Below, piece after piece: positions 30,733 to 38,930 of a stretch of 64,000 nucleotides of DNA. The notes beneath the pieces are model-generated. The model searched no databases and had not been told where the DNA came from. It was given only the letters and a program-made list of their open reading frames with translations. Made by a program: the position numbers and the translations under genes. This DNA is from Bradyrhizobium monzae. GTDB taxonomy: Bacteria; Pseudomonadota; Alphaproteobacteria; Rhizobiales; Xanthobacteraceae. The stretch covers positions 62,001-126,000 of the forward strand of contig NZ_JAIRDQ010000008.1 in the NCBI RefSeq assembly GCF_021458635.1. The letters are read 5' to 3'. The number at the start of each line of letters is the position of its first letter. The first letter of the stretch is position 1.

Positions 30733-31098
30733 TCAGGTCAGGTGCTTGGGGGGCGGGGAGTCGGGATCGGGCGCAATGCCGGTCAGCGCAGGCGCACGCT
30801 GCACGAGCGGTGCGGCAACGATGTCGGTCGCGGTTTCGGATTGCAGCGGCTGTGCAACCGCGACGGAGAAGCAGCCGTGGCAGTGATGGCCGCCAAGGGC
30901 CTTGTGATCGCCGTGGCCTTCGGAACCATTGTCGAGGATCGAGGCGATCTCCGAACCGCCGGCGGGACTGGTGACGTCAACGTCGTGCGCGCCGTGCAGC
31001 AGGCCCGAGAGCAGATACACAGTTGCCACCAGCACAGCCATCAGCCCGCGCCAGTGGCGCACGGAGCAAAAGCTGTAGGGGCTGCGGATCGTGGTCAC
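30733..31098 (-). CDS. Small membrane protein with a His/Cys-rich segment at the head of the CzcCBA-type operon
   Basis: Encodes 121 residues from GTG 31098; an in-frame ATG at 31041 would begin just at the hydrophobic segment (MAVLVATVYLLSGLLHGAH). After the membrane span comes a probable metal-binding patch, EGHGDHKALGGHHCHGCFS, and then a Pro-rich tail (PDPDSPPPKH). I recognise no named family; proteins of this shape often precede heavy-metal efflux operons. It is 57 bp upstream of the TolC-type gene. A role as periplasmic metal sensor or chaperone is inference from composition and place. Confidence 0.65.
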   Translation of the reverse strand: MTTIRSPYSFCSVRHWRGLMAVLVATVYLLSGLLHGAHDVDVTSPAGGSEIASILDNGSEGHGDHKALGGHHCHGCFSVAVAQPLQSETATDIVAAPLVQRAPALTGIAPDPDSPPPKHLT

Positions 31099-31317
31099 TG
31101 CGACACTCGGGTTCCTGATCCACTTCGGGTAGCATGGCGACAGGAACAGTGTCGACCCGCAACATTGTTACGTGTTGGGAACTTGATGTCGCGGGCAGGG
31201 CGCGGCAATTGTTACGAGTAGCGCTCGCCGGAGCGGCTTGCACACCCCGCAATCATCAGGGCTGACGAAGCGTCGCGCAGCAGCCCCGGGAGCGGGAGAG
31301 GATGGGGATCAGGCGTT

Positions 31318-31941
31318 ATGACGAGTTCAGGCCGGGCGGCGCATTGGCAGAGCGTCTACGAGAGCAAGGGCGAACGCGAGGTGAGCTGGTTTCAGGAGAA
31401 CCCGTCGCCGTCGCTCGAGTTGATTGCGCTGGCCGGGGCGAGGCCGACGTCCGCGATTGTCGATATCGGCGGCGGGGCGTCTCGGCTGGTCGATGCGCTC
31501 CTGTCCACCGGCTATACGGACCTGACCGTGCTCGATCTGTCCGACGCGGCGCTCGCGGCGTCGCGTGCACGGCTCGGCGCTGCCGGTAACGGCGTGGACT
31601 GGATCGTGGCCGATGTGACGCAGTGGCAGCCGATGCGAACGTACGATGTCTGGCATGACCGCGCGGCGTTTCACTTTCTCAACGCGCCAGAAGAACAAGC
31701 GGCTTATGTCGCATGTCTCAGACGAGCGGTTAAGACGGGCGGCCATGTCATCATCGGCACATTCGCGATCGACGGTCCCGAAAAATGCAGCGGTCTGCCG
31801 GTGACGCGTCACAGCACCGACAGCATCGCCGCTCTGCTCGGCGCCGGCTTCACATCGAAGGATCATCGCCGTCATGTGCATACGACGCCCTGGCAATCGG
31901 AGCAGAATTTTCAGTTCAGCAGCTTTGTCAGGTCGTCATAG
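31318..31941 (+). CDS. Class I SAM-dependent methyltransferase
   Basis: Encodes 207 residues. Motif I is AIVDIGGGASRLVDALL (about residues 47-63), with LTVLDLSDAAL as motif II and WIVADVTQW as motif III. The short domain, with WHDRAAFHFL in the post-motif region, resembles the TehB/thiopurine-type small methyltransferases more than UbiE. It is divergent from the Czc-type operon with about 220 bp between. The substrate is unknown. Confidence 0.88.
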   Translation: MTSSGRAAHWQSVYESKGEREVSWFQENPSPSLELIALAGARPTSAIVDIGGGASRLVDALLSTGYTDLTVLDLSDAALAASRARLGAAGNGVDWIVADVTQWQPMRTYDVWHDRAAFHFLNAPEEQAAYVACLRRAVKTGGHVIIGTFAIDGPEKCSGLPVTRHSTDSIAALLGAGFTSKDHRRHVHTTPWQSEQNFQFSSFVRSS

Positions 31942-32098
31942 GCCTCTCGGACATAGCCAACGCAAGATCGGCCATGGCCTGCATGTCGGGATGGTGAGGA
32001 TTGGCCGGTGCGGTGTTGGCAACCACAGGCGCAGCCCGAGGCGCGAGCGGGTGGAACTCGCGAACCGCGCGACCTCACGACTTGACCAGCCGACGACG

Positions 32099-32136
32099 AA
32101 AAGGCCCCAGCCCGGGCTGACCGGCTGAGGCCTTTG
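32099..32136 (+). terminator. Terminator-like hairpin after the methyltransferase gene
   Basis: AAAGGCCCCAGCC pairs with GGCTGAGGCCTTT around a loop, with one mismatch. T residues flank it on the left as read from the minus strand, so it may work on both strands. Confidence 0.55.
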
Positions 32137-32141
32137 TGCTT

Positions 32142-32177
32142 GCAATCCCTATCTTTAGGACTCGAACATACAAGTCG
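32142..32177. repeat. Non-coding segment related to the one at 38872-38915
   Basis: GCAATC, CTATC, AGGACTC, ATAC and AAGTCG occur in the same order in both places. The copy near 38.9 kb carries an extra 13-bp CCCAGGACTCAAG unit. Nature unknown. Confidence 0.5.
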
Positions 32178-32214
32178 CATCCTCCGGTTTCGTTCCGTTC
32201 GGCGGACGAAATTA

Positions 32215-32239
32215 GGAACGTTCCTCGTCTCTCCTCATT
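32215..32239 (+). promoter_or_regulatory. Possible EcfG (general stress sigma factor) promoter
   Basis: GGAAC (32215-32219), 16 bp and CATT (32236-32239) match the alphaproteobacterial EcfG pattern GGAAC-N16/17-CGTT with one mismatch, 32 bp before the microprotein ATG. GGAAC is also within the palindrome AGGAACGTTCCT (32214-32225), an alternative explanation. Confidence 0.45.
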
Positions 32240-32270
32240 AGCGCGCAGCAGCACTTGAGGAGGATAGATT

Positions 32271-32345
32271 ATGAACGGATTGATTTATCTCGTCGGCTTG
32301 ATCGTGGTGATCATGGCGATCCTGTCATTGTTCGGCCTGCGCTGA
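32271..32345 (+). CDS. 24-residue single-span membrane microprotein
   Basis: ATG 32271 to TGA 32345 encodes a peptide starting MNGLIYLVGLIVVIMAILSL and ending FGLR: almost entirely one hydrophobic helix with a C-terminal arginine. A near-ideal ribosome-binding site, GAGGAGG, ends about eight bases before the ATG, which strongly supports translation. It is 10 bp upstream of the 296-residue membrane protein gene in the same direction, so both are likely co-expressed. Peptides of this appearance recur in Bradyrhizobium genomes to my knowledge, without known function. Being so short, it is easily missed by gene callers. Confidence 0.65.
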   Translation: MNGLIYLVGLIVVIMAILSLFGLR

Positions 32346-32355
32346 GAGGGGTGAC

Positions 32356-33246
32356 ATGACCATCGAAGCTCTCGCGCAGGAAGATGTCATCGAACGTCGT
32401 TTGCCGGTCACCGAAGATCGCTGGGGCATCCAATGGAGTTCTATCGTCGCGGGCGCATTCGCCGCCGCGGCGTTGTCCTTCATCCTGGTGAGCTTTGGCG
32501 TCGCTGTCGGGCTCGGCATCAGCTCGACGTCGCCCACGTGGCGAGATGCATCGGCGGCGCTGGCTCTTCTTTCAGGGTTGTATTTAATCCTGCAGGCGGT
32601 CGCCAGTTTTGGCTTCGGCGGCTATATCGCCGGCCGTACCACGCGTCAGGTAGTCGTAGTTTCGGCCATCGATGATGATGGCGAGCGGTGGGACGGGCTC
32701 CATGGCCTGATGTCATGGGCGCTGGCCGTGCTGATCGGCGGCGTGTTCCTTGCGTTTCTCGGCGCGGCTGCAGTCGACCGCTCTCCGACCCGGACGTCTG
32801 CTGGCAGCGCGACCGCAGCCGAGCCGCTTTTGAGTTATGAATTGGACAAGCTGTTCCGCGCGCCGAGGCGGCCTCCGGTCGACCTCCGGGAAACCCGCGC
32901 TGAAGCTGGACGCATCCTGATGACGTCATCGAGCCACGGCGGCGTCAGCAGCGACGATCGAGCCTATCTCGTTCAGCAGGTTACGGCAGTGACGGGATTG
33001 TCCGCGCCGGACTCCGAGCGCCGGGTCGACGCTGCGATTGTGGACTCACGGACGGCGATCAACCGTGCGCGACGCAGCTCGATCATCCTCGCATTCTCGA
33101 TTGCGGCCGCAACTCTGATCGGGGCGGTGGTAGCCTGGGCGGCCGCCGTTGCCGGCGGACGGCATCGCGATGGCGAGCCGCTGCCGAACTGGATCGTGAG
33201 TTCGGACCGCTTCCATCACAGTCCCCGCACGATGCCGGTGCCGTAG
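32356..33246 (+). CDS. Membrane protein of unknown function, four predicted helices
   Basis: Encodes 296 residues: a cytoplasmic N terminus of about 28, helices at about 29-52 (IVAGAFAAAALSFILVSFGVA) and 65-95, another at about 118-138, a soluble region of about 110 residues rich in charged residues, and a final helix (IILAFSIAAATLIGAVVAWAAA). GYIAGRTTR after the second helix is glycine-rich, as in YMGG-type stress membrane proteins. No named family recognised. GAGAGGGG precedes the ATG. Its position behind a microprotein and an EcfG-like promoter suggests an envelope stress role, which is inference. Confidence 0.75.
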   Translation: MTIEALAQEDVIERRLPVTEDRWGIQWSSIVAGAFAAAALSFILVSFGVAVGLGISSTSPTWRDASAALALLSGLYLILQAVASFGFGGYIAGRTTRQVVVVSAIDDDGERWDGLHGLMSWALAVLIGGVFLAFLGAAAVDRSPTRTSAGSATAAEPLLSYELDKLFRAPRRPPVDLRETRAEAGRILMTSSSHGGVSSDDRAYLVQQVTAVTGLSAPDSERRVDAAIVDSRTAINRARRSSIILAFSIAAATLIGAVVAWAAAVAGGRHRDGEPLPNWIVSSDRFHHSPRTMPVP

Positions 33247-33286
33247 CAGGGCGACGGCAGCAGGCCAATTAGCAGGGACTGCGAGT

Positions 33287-36200
33287 TCATTCTGCAGCCC
33301 CGCGAAGCCTCGGCACGGCAGTGTCCCTGCTCACCCCCAGCCCAAACCCCTTCACGAGCCCGAAGATCGCGGGGATCACGATCAGCGTCAGCAAGGTCGA
33401 GGAGATCATGCCGCCGATCATCGGCAGGGCGATGCGCTGCATGATCTCCGAACCCGTGCCTGTGCTCCACATGATCGGCAGCAGGCCGGTCATGATCGCA
33501 ACCACGGTCATCATCTTCGGGCGGACGCGTTCGACGGCGCCTTCCATGATGGCGGCGTTGAGGTCGTCGCGGCTGAGGGCGCGGCCGGCGCGTGCGCAGC
33601 GCGCGTTGGCTTCAGCGAGGGCCTGGTTGAGATAGATCAGCATCACCACGCCCGTTTCTGCCGCTACGCCTGCGAGCGCGATGAAGCCGACCGCAACCGC
33701 AACCGATAGGTTGAAGCCAAGCCACCACATCAGCCAGAGGCCGCCGACGAGGGCAAAAGGCAGCGACAGCATGACGATCGTGGTCTCGGTGACCGAGCGG
33801 AAGTTGAGATAGAGCAGCAGGAAGATGATCAGCAACGTCACCGGCACCACGATCTTCAGCCGTGCGGCGGCGCGCTCCAGATATTCGTATTGCCCGCTCC
33901 AGACCACATAGTAGCCCGGTGGGAACTGAATGCTTGCCTGCACCGCGCGCTGCGCGTCTGCAACGTAGCCCCCGAGATCGCGGTCGCGGATGTCGACATA
34001 GATGTAGGTGGCGAGCTGACCGTTCTCGGTGCGGATCGAGGTCGGTCCGCGCGCCGGCGTCACGCTTGCGACCTCGCCGAGCGGGACGGCTCCGCCCGAC
34101 GGCATCGGCACCAGGACGTCGCCAGCGATTGCCTTGGGATTGTCGCGGAGGTCGCGCGGATAGCGCATGTTGACGGTGAAGCGCTGCCGGCCCTCCACGG
34201 TCGTGGTCACGGTCTGGCCGCCCAGCGCGGTCGCGATCGTGTCCTGCACGTCCTGGATCATGATGCCGTAGCGTGACAGCGCCTCGCGGTCCGGCGTGAT
34301 TTCGAGGTAGTAGCCGCCGAGGCCACGCTCGGCATAGGCCGAGGAGGTGCCCGGCACGGCCTTCAGCACCTGCTCGACCTGCTTTGCGAGCTTGTCGATC
34401 CCGGCGAGATCCGTGCCCATGACCTTGACGCCAACGGGTGTGCGGATGCCGGTCGAGAGCATGTCGATGCGCGCCTTGATCGGCATGGTCCAGGCATTGG
34501 AAACACCGGGAAATTGCAGCGACTTGTCCATTTCGGCGATCAGGCTGTCGACCGTCACGCCCGCGCGCCACTCTTCCTTCGGCTTGAGATTGACGATGGT
34601 CTCGAACATCTCCGATGGGGCCGGGTCGGTTGCGGTCGCGGCGCGGCCGGCCTTGCCATACACAGATGAGACTTCAGGGAACGACCGGATGATGCGGTCC
34701 TGCGTCTGCATCAGCTCGGCGGCCTTGGTCACGGAAATGCCGGGCAGCGTCGTCGGCATGTAGAGCAGGGTGCCTTCATTCAGGTTCGGCATGAACTCGG
34801 TGCCGAGCCGCCCAGCCGGCCAGACCGAGGCGGCGAGCACGCCGAGCGCGAGCAGGATCACCATGATCCTGGCCCGCAGCACCGCAGCGATGACCGGGCG
34901 GTAGATCCAGATGAGGGCGCGGTTGATCGGGTTCTTGTGCTCCGGGATGATCCTGCCGCGCACGAAGATCACCATCAGCGCCGGCACCAGCGTGACCGAC
35001 AGCAGCGCGGCTGCCGCCATGGCAAAAGTCTTGGTGAAGGCGAGCGGGCTGAACAGCCGCCCCTCCTGCGATTCCAGCGTGAAGATCGGCATGAACGACA
35101 CAGTGACGACCAGGAGGCTGAAGAACAGGGCAGGGCCGACCTCGGCTGCGGCCTCGATCAGGATCTCCACCCGCGAACGGCCGGGCTCGGCGCGCTCGAG
35201 ATGCTTGTGTGCGTTCTCAATCATGACGATTGCGGCGTCGATCATGGCGCCGATCGCGATCGCGATGCCGCCGAGACTCATGATGTTGGAGCCGATCCCG
35301 AGCAGCTTCATCGCGCCAAAGGCCATCAGTACGGCGACAGGAAGCATCAGGATGGCGACCAGCGCGCTGCGGACATGCAGCAGGAACACGATGCAGACGA
35401 GCGCCACCACGATGCTCTCCTCGAGCAGCGTGTGCCGGAGCGTATCGATCGCGGCGTAAATCAGGTTCGAGCGGTCGTAGACTGGAACGATCTCGACCGA
35501 TTTCGGCAGGCTGCTCGCGATCTCCTTGAACCGCTTCTTGACGTTCTCGATCACATCGAGCGCGTTCACGCCGAAGCGCTGGAGCACGATTCCGCTTGCC
35601 ACTTCGCCTTCGCCATTGAGTTCGGCAATGCCGCGCCGCTCGTCGGGCCCGAGCTCGACGCGGGCGACGTCGTGCAGCTTGACCGGCGTGCCGTTGTCGG
35701 CCTTCAGCACGATGTTGCCGAGGTCGTCGATGTTCCTCAGATAGCCCTTGCCGCGGATGACATATTCGAATTCGGAAAGCTCGACGGTGCGGCCGCCGAC
35801 ATCGGCATTGCTGGCACGGATGGCGTCGCGCATCTTTTGCATGGTGATGCCGAGATCGCGCATGCGCTGCGGATCGAGGATGACATTGTACTGCCTGACG
35901 AAGCCGCCGACGCTGGCGACCTCGGCCACGCCTTCCGCCTTCGCGAGCGCGAACTTCAGGTTCCAGTCCTGGATCGTCCGGGTCTCCGCAAGGTTCAGCT
36001 CCCTGGACATCACGGCGTATTGGTAGACCCATCCGACGCCGGTGGCGTCCGGGCCGATCGTGGGCGTGACGCCGGCGGGCAGCCGTGCGGCGGCGCCATT
36101 GAGGAATTCAAGCACGCGCGAGCGGGCCCAGTAGATGTCGGTGCCGTCCTCGAAGATGACGTAAACGAAGGAGACCCCGAAGAAGGAGAAGCCGCGCACC

Positions 36201-36442
36201 ACCTTCGATTTCGGCACCGTCAGCATGGCGGTGGTGAGGGGGTAGGTGACCTGGTCTTCGATCACCTGGGGCGCCTGTCCCTGATATTCGGTGTAGACGA
36301 TGACCTGGGTGTCGGAGAGATCCGGGATCGCGTCGAGCGGCAAATGCAGCAGGGCATAGAGCCCGGCCGCGGCGGCAAATCCGGCGCCGAACAGCACCAG
36401 CAGCAGGTTGCGGGCCGACCAGGCGATGATGCGCGCGATCAT
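33287..36442 (-). CDS. cusA: CusA-type heavy-metal RND efflux pump (monovalent Cu+/Ag+ class)
   Basis: Encodes 1051 residues of an RND pump with 12 membrane helices. Helix 4 reads AIGAMIDAAIVMIENAHK, the HME4 signature of Cu+/Ag+ pumps. The segments holding the three metal-binding methionines of E. coli CusA are present: LLYMPTTLPG, SEMFETIVNLKPKEEW and ARIDMLSTGIRTPVG, in the order and spacing expected (roughly residues 570-690). It exports copper or silver from periplasm and cytoplasm through the trimeric Cus channel. Its start overlaps the adaptor gene stop (ATGA). No third-component TolC gene is beside it, so the channel at 29402-30676 or another may serve. Confidence 0.95.
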   Translation of the reverse strand: MIARIIAWSARNLLLVLFGAGFAAAAGLYALLHLPLDAIPDLSDTQVIVYTEYQGQAPQVIEDQVTYPLTTAMLTVPKSKVVRGFSFFGVSFVYVIFEDGTDIYWARSRVLEFLNGAAARLPAGVTPTIGPDATGVGWVYQYAVMSRELNLAETRTIQDWNLKFALAKAEGVAEVASVGGFVRQYNVILDPQRMRDLGITMQKMRDAIRASNADVGGRTVELSEFEYVIRGKGYLRNIDDLGNIVLKADNGTPVKLHDVARVELGPDERRGIAELNGEGEVASGIVLQRFGVNALDVIENVKKRFKEIASSLPKSVEIVPVYDRSNLIYAAIDTLRHTLLEESIVVALVCIVFLLHVRSALVAILMLPVAVLMAFGAMKLLGIGSNIMSLGGIAIAIGAMIDAAIVMIENAHKHLERAEPGRSRVEILIEAAAEVGPALFFSLLVVTVSFMPIFTLESQEGRLFSPLAFTKTFAMAAAALLSVTLVPALMVIFVRGRIIPEHKNPINRALIWIYRPVIAAVLRARIMVILLALGVLAASVWPAGRLGTEFMPNLNEGTLLYMPTTLPGISVTKAAELMQTQDRIIRSFPEVSSVYGKAGRAATATDPAPSEMFETIVNLKPKEEWRAGVTVDSLIAEMDKSLQFPGVSNAWTMPIKARIDMLSTGIRTPVGVKVMGTDLAGIDKLAKQVEQVLKAVPGTSSAYAERGLGGYYLEITPDREALSRYGIMIQDVQDTIATALGGQTVTTTVEGRQRFTVNMRYPRDLRDNPKAIAGDVLVPMPSGGAVPLGEVASVTPARGPTSIRTENGQLATYIYVDIRDRDLGGYVADAQRAVQASIQFPPGYYVVWSGQYEYLERAAARLKIVVPVTLLIIFLLLYLNFRSVTETTIVMLSLPFALVGGLWLMWWLGFNLSVAVAVGFIALAGVAAETGVVMLIYLNQALAEANARCARAGRALSRDDLNAAIMEGAVERVRPKMMTVVAIMTGLLPIMWSTGTGSEIMQRIALPMIGGMISSTLLTLIVIPAIFGLVKGFGLGVSRDTAVPRLRGAAE

Positions 36443-37860
36443 GGCTTGGCCCCCATCGCCTTGTCGCCGTCCTGCGTGGCGGCGGGTTCAGCAAAGCTTT
36501 TGAGGGCTGCCTTCAAATTGCTCTCCGCATCGATCAGGAAGTTGGCGGAGGTGACGACCGCCTCGCCCTCGGCAAGACCGTCTCGGATTTCGACATAGCC
36601 GCCGCCACGCCGGCCGAGCTTGACCTCGCGCGGCTCGAAGCGGCCCTGGCCCTTGTCGACGAGGACGGCCTGCCGGCTGCCGGTGTCGAGCACTGCGCTC
36701 TCAGTAACCGCGACGACCGATGCCGGATCGCCGGTATCGATCCTGGCATCGACATACATGTCGGGAAGCAGCGCAGAGTCGGGGTTGGCGAGCTCGATCC
36801 GCACGCGAGCGGTGCGCGTTTCCCTGTTCACCTGGGGATAGATGACGCTGATCCGGCCTTCGAACTCCCGGTCAGGATAGCTGCGCGCCCGCAGCTTCGC
36901 GGGCTGGCCGACGGCGATGCTGCCAAGGTCGCGTTCGGCAACGTCGACGGTGGCCCACACCAGCGCGATATCAGCGATGCGAAACAGCACGTCGCCGGGC
37001 TGTGCGCGCATGCCCTCGATCGCATTGCGCTGGAGCACGATGCCGTCGCGCGGGGACGACCATTGGATGGTGACCGGGGCCGTATGGCTTTTCTCCATCT
37101 CGGCAATGACGGGCTCGGGAACGTCGAGATTGACCAGGCGCTGCCGCGAACCGCGGCCATAGGGCTCGATGCTGGCCGTCGTCTTCGAGGTAATGGTCGC
37201 GAGATATTCGGCTGCTGCGGACGATATCGCGGAGCTGTAGATCTCCATCAGCTGCTGGCCTTTGGTCACGCGGCTGCCGGTAGTGACGTCTGCAACCTTC
37301 TGCACAAAGCTTTCGGTACGCATCGCGACAACCGAGACGCGGCGTTCGTCGAGCTGGATGGTGCCGGGCGCGCGGACCAGGGCGAGGATGCGGCGCAGCT
37401 CGGCGGGCTCGGATTTGACGCCAGTGCGCTGGATCTTGCCCGGCGAGAGCTTCACCGAGCCGTCGTCAGTGTCGTCGCCCTCGTAGACGGGAATGTAATC
37501 CATCCCCATCGAGTCCTTCTTCGGCGTCGGCGAGGTGTCGGGCAACCCCATCGGGTTGCGATAATATTTGACCTTGTGCTCGCCCTTGGGATTGGCCGCG
37601 TTCATCGCTGGGGGCTGGTCGGGCGCATCGGTGGCCGCCGGCACCGCGACATAGTCGCGACCGTCCTCCGTCTTTTTTGGCGTCGGCGAATAGAACGGCT
37701 TGCCGTCCGGATCCTGATAATACAGCGGAGCAGGCATCTCCGCTGCGTTCGCCACGGATGCGATGAGGTTGTGCGTCGGATGTGGATGACCGACGCACAG
37801 CGCGGTGCCTGCCGCAGCGATGATCGCAGCGGCAGTGCCGATGATGCGGTTGCGGGTCAT
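36439..37860 (-). CDS. cusB: CusB-type RND adaptor with two N-terminal heavy-metal-binding motifs, the first degenerate
   Basis: Encodes 473 residues. After an N-terminal membrane segment come two copies of the HMBD-like motif. Copy 1 is YYQDPDGKPFYSPTPKKTED... with GRDYVAV, copy 2 is YYRNPMGLPDTSPTPKKDSM... with GMDYIPVYEG. Copy 2 keeps the methionines (NPM, SMGMD) expected to bind Cu+. Copy 1 has DPD and EDGRD at those places and has probably lost binding. The lipoyl, beta-barrel and membrane-proximal domains follow (QWSSPRDGIVLQRNAIEGM; ANPDSALLPDMYVDARID). It overlaps both neighbours by ATGA. Confidence 0.93.
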   Translation of the reverse strand: MTRNRIIGTAAAIIAAAGTALCVGHPHPTHNLIASVANAAEMPAPLYYQDPDGKPFYSPTPKKTEDGRDYVAVPAATDAPDQPPAMNAANPKGEHKVKYYRNPMGLPDTSPTPKKDSMGMDYIPVYEGDDTDDGSVKLSPGKIQRTGVKSEPAELRRILALVRAPGTIQLDERRVSVVAMRTESFVQKVADVTTGSRVTKGQQLMEIYSSAISSAAAEYLATITSKTTASIEPYGRGSRQRLVNLDVPEPVIAEMEKSHTAPVTIQWSSPRDGIVLQRNAIEGMRAQPGDVLFRIADIALVWATVDVAERDLGSIAVGQPAKLRARSYPDREFEGRISVIYPQVNRETRTARVRIELANPDSALLPDMYVDARIDTGDPASVVAVTESAVLDTGSRQAVLVDKGQGRFEPREVKLGRRGGGYVEIRDGLAEGEAVVTSANFLIDAESNLKAALKSFAEPAATQDGDKAMGAKP

Positions 37861-38255
37861 TGCTCGGCCGTGACGACGAGCTTGTTCTCGACCGTGCCGG
37901 TTTGGCCCTGCACCTTGGCGCCAAGCGAAAGCTGCCAGCGCCCGGCCATGCCGAATGTGGCCTTGAAGAGGTAGGTGCCGGGCTCGGTGCCTGGCATCGG
38001 CGAGACCTTGGTGGCCATCTCCGGCATGCCGTCCGGCGTCATGTCGAGCCGGCTGGCGATGATCACCGCGTCGGGCACAGTCTTGCCGGAGGTCTTGTCG
38101 ACCAGCCGCACCGTCAGGATGCGATCGGCGCCGGCCTTCACGGTCGGCTGAAGCAGCTGGAATTCGTAATTCTTGATTTCGGCGCGAGCGATACCCGCGA
38201 ACGCGATGGCGATCAGCGCGGCCATGGCGGCGCGCGCGACGTTGGACATCTTCAT
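37857..38255 (-). CDS. Periplasmic FixH/YtkA-like domain protein in the Cus operon
   Basis: Encodes 132 residues from ATG 38255, preceded by GAGGAATTG. It starts with a signal peptide (MSNVARAAMAALIAIAFAGIARAE), then an Ig-like beta-sandwich (VKAGADRILTVRLVDKTSGKTV; MAGRWQLSLGAKV). The Met-containing run MTPDGMPEMATKVSPMPGTE is suggestive of Cu+ contacts. YtkA/FixH-like domains commonly accompany CusB/CusA operons in alphaproteobacteria. A longer frame up to 38360 exists but would bury the signal peptide. Confidence 0.8.
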   Translation of the reverse strand: MKMSNVARAAMAALIAIAFAGIARAEIKNYEFQLLQPTVKAGADRILTVRLVDKTSGKTVPDAVIIASRLDMTPDGMPEMATKVSPMPGTEPGTYLFKATFGMAGRWQLSLGAKVQGQTGTVENKLVVTAEQ

Positions 38256-38384
38256 GATTTCAATTCCTCGATGGTCTGATGGTGCCGTCTTGTCCGCACG
38301 CCATGGCAGGCGCTCAGCGCGACGACAGGCAACGACGTGCGCGTCGGGACCGACATGCACGCTGATCAGGCGCGTAAGCGCCGG

Positions 38385-38807
38385 TCAGACCGGAGTTCGA
38401 GGTGGATGGTCGGGCGGCCTGGCGCCGAGCCCGTCGATCAGAAGATCGTCGCTCAGCGCACGCGAATTTCGCCGGGCGTGACGCTCGATCAACGAAATGG
38501 CACCGGACGGGGCAGGGAGAGAGACGCTCAACAGGCACAGCGCCACGAACGGGCAGGACCCGCAATCATTGATCCCGGTTTGGCCGGGACAACAGGGCAT
38601 GTCGTCAGCCATGGCCTGCGTGTCATCCGACATGGTCTGGATGTCGCCGGACATCGCCGCGGTGTCGTGAGGCATCACCGGCATATCGCGATGATGAGCG
38701 GCCTCCGAAGCAGATCTGGCCATCACAGGGGCCGCCAGCGGCGCGAGCAGAAGCCCGGACGCGACCAACAGCATGACGACAGCATTGATGAACCGTCTCA
38801 GGAGCAT
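38385..38807 (-). CDS. Met/Cys-rich exported small protein, probable copper-handling factor
   Basis: Encodes 140 residues from ATG 38807, with AAGGG just upstream; an in-frame GTG at 38822 is less likely. An N-terminal hydrophobic segment (FINAVVMLLVASGLLLAPLAAP) precedes a run with M spaced every few residues (HRDMPVMPHDTAAMSGDIQT...) and then a Cys cluster (CCPGQTGINDCGSCPF). A second hydrophobic stretch follows. The layout recalls DUF2946-type proteins near copper operons, a tentative link. It is the first gene of the Cus-type operon, 129 bp ahead of the YtkA-like gene. Methionine and cysteine spacing suggests binding of soft metals. Confidence 0.65.
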   Translation of the reverse strand: MLLRRFINAVVMLLVASGLLLAPLAAPVMARSASEAAHHRDMPVMPHDTAAMSGDIQTMSDDTQAMADDMPCCPGQTGINDCGSCPFVALCLLSVSLPAPSGAISLIERHARRNSRALSDDLLIDGLGARPPDHPPRTPV

Positions 38808-38871
38808 GCGCCCTTGTCGCACGTCACGGCGTAACCCGCAAACTGGCCCGCTATCACGATTTGGCCAGCTC

Positions 38872-38915
38872 GCAATCTCTATCCCCAGGACTCAAGATAC
38901 CCAGGACTCAAGTCG
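38872..38915. repeat. Short tandem duplication CCCAGGACTCAAG x2 within a non-coding repeat
   Basis: CCCAGGACTCAAG at 38884-38896 is repeated at 38900-38912. The surrounding GCAATC, CTATC and AAGTCG match the segment at 32142-32177. It lies in the 108-bp gap between the Met-rich gene (upstream end) and the pepT stop. Confidence 0.6.
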
Positions 38916-38930
38916 TTGACGCCAGCCACC

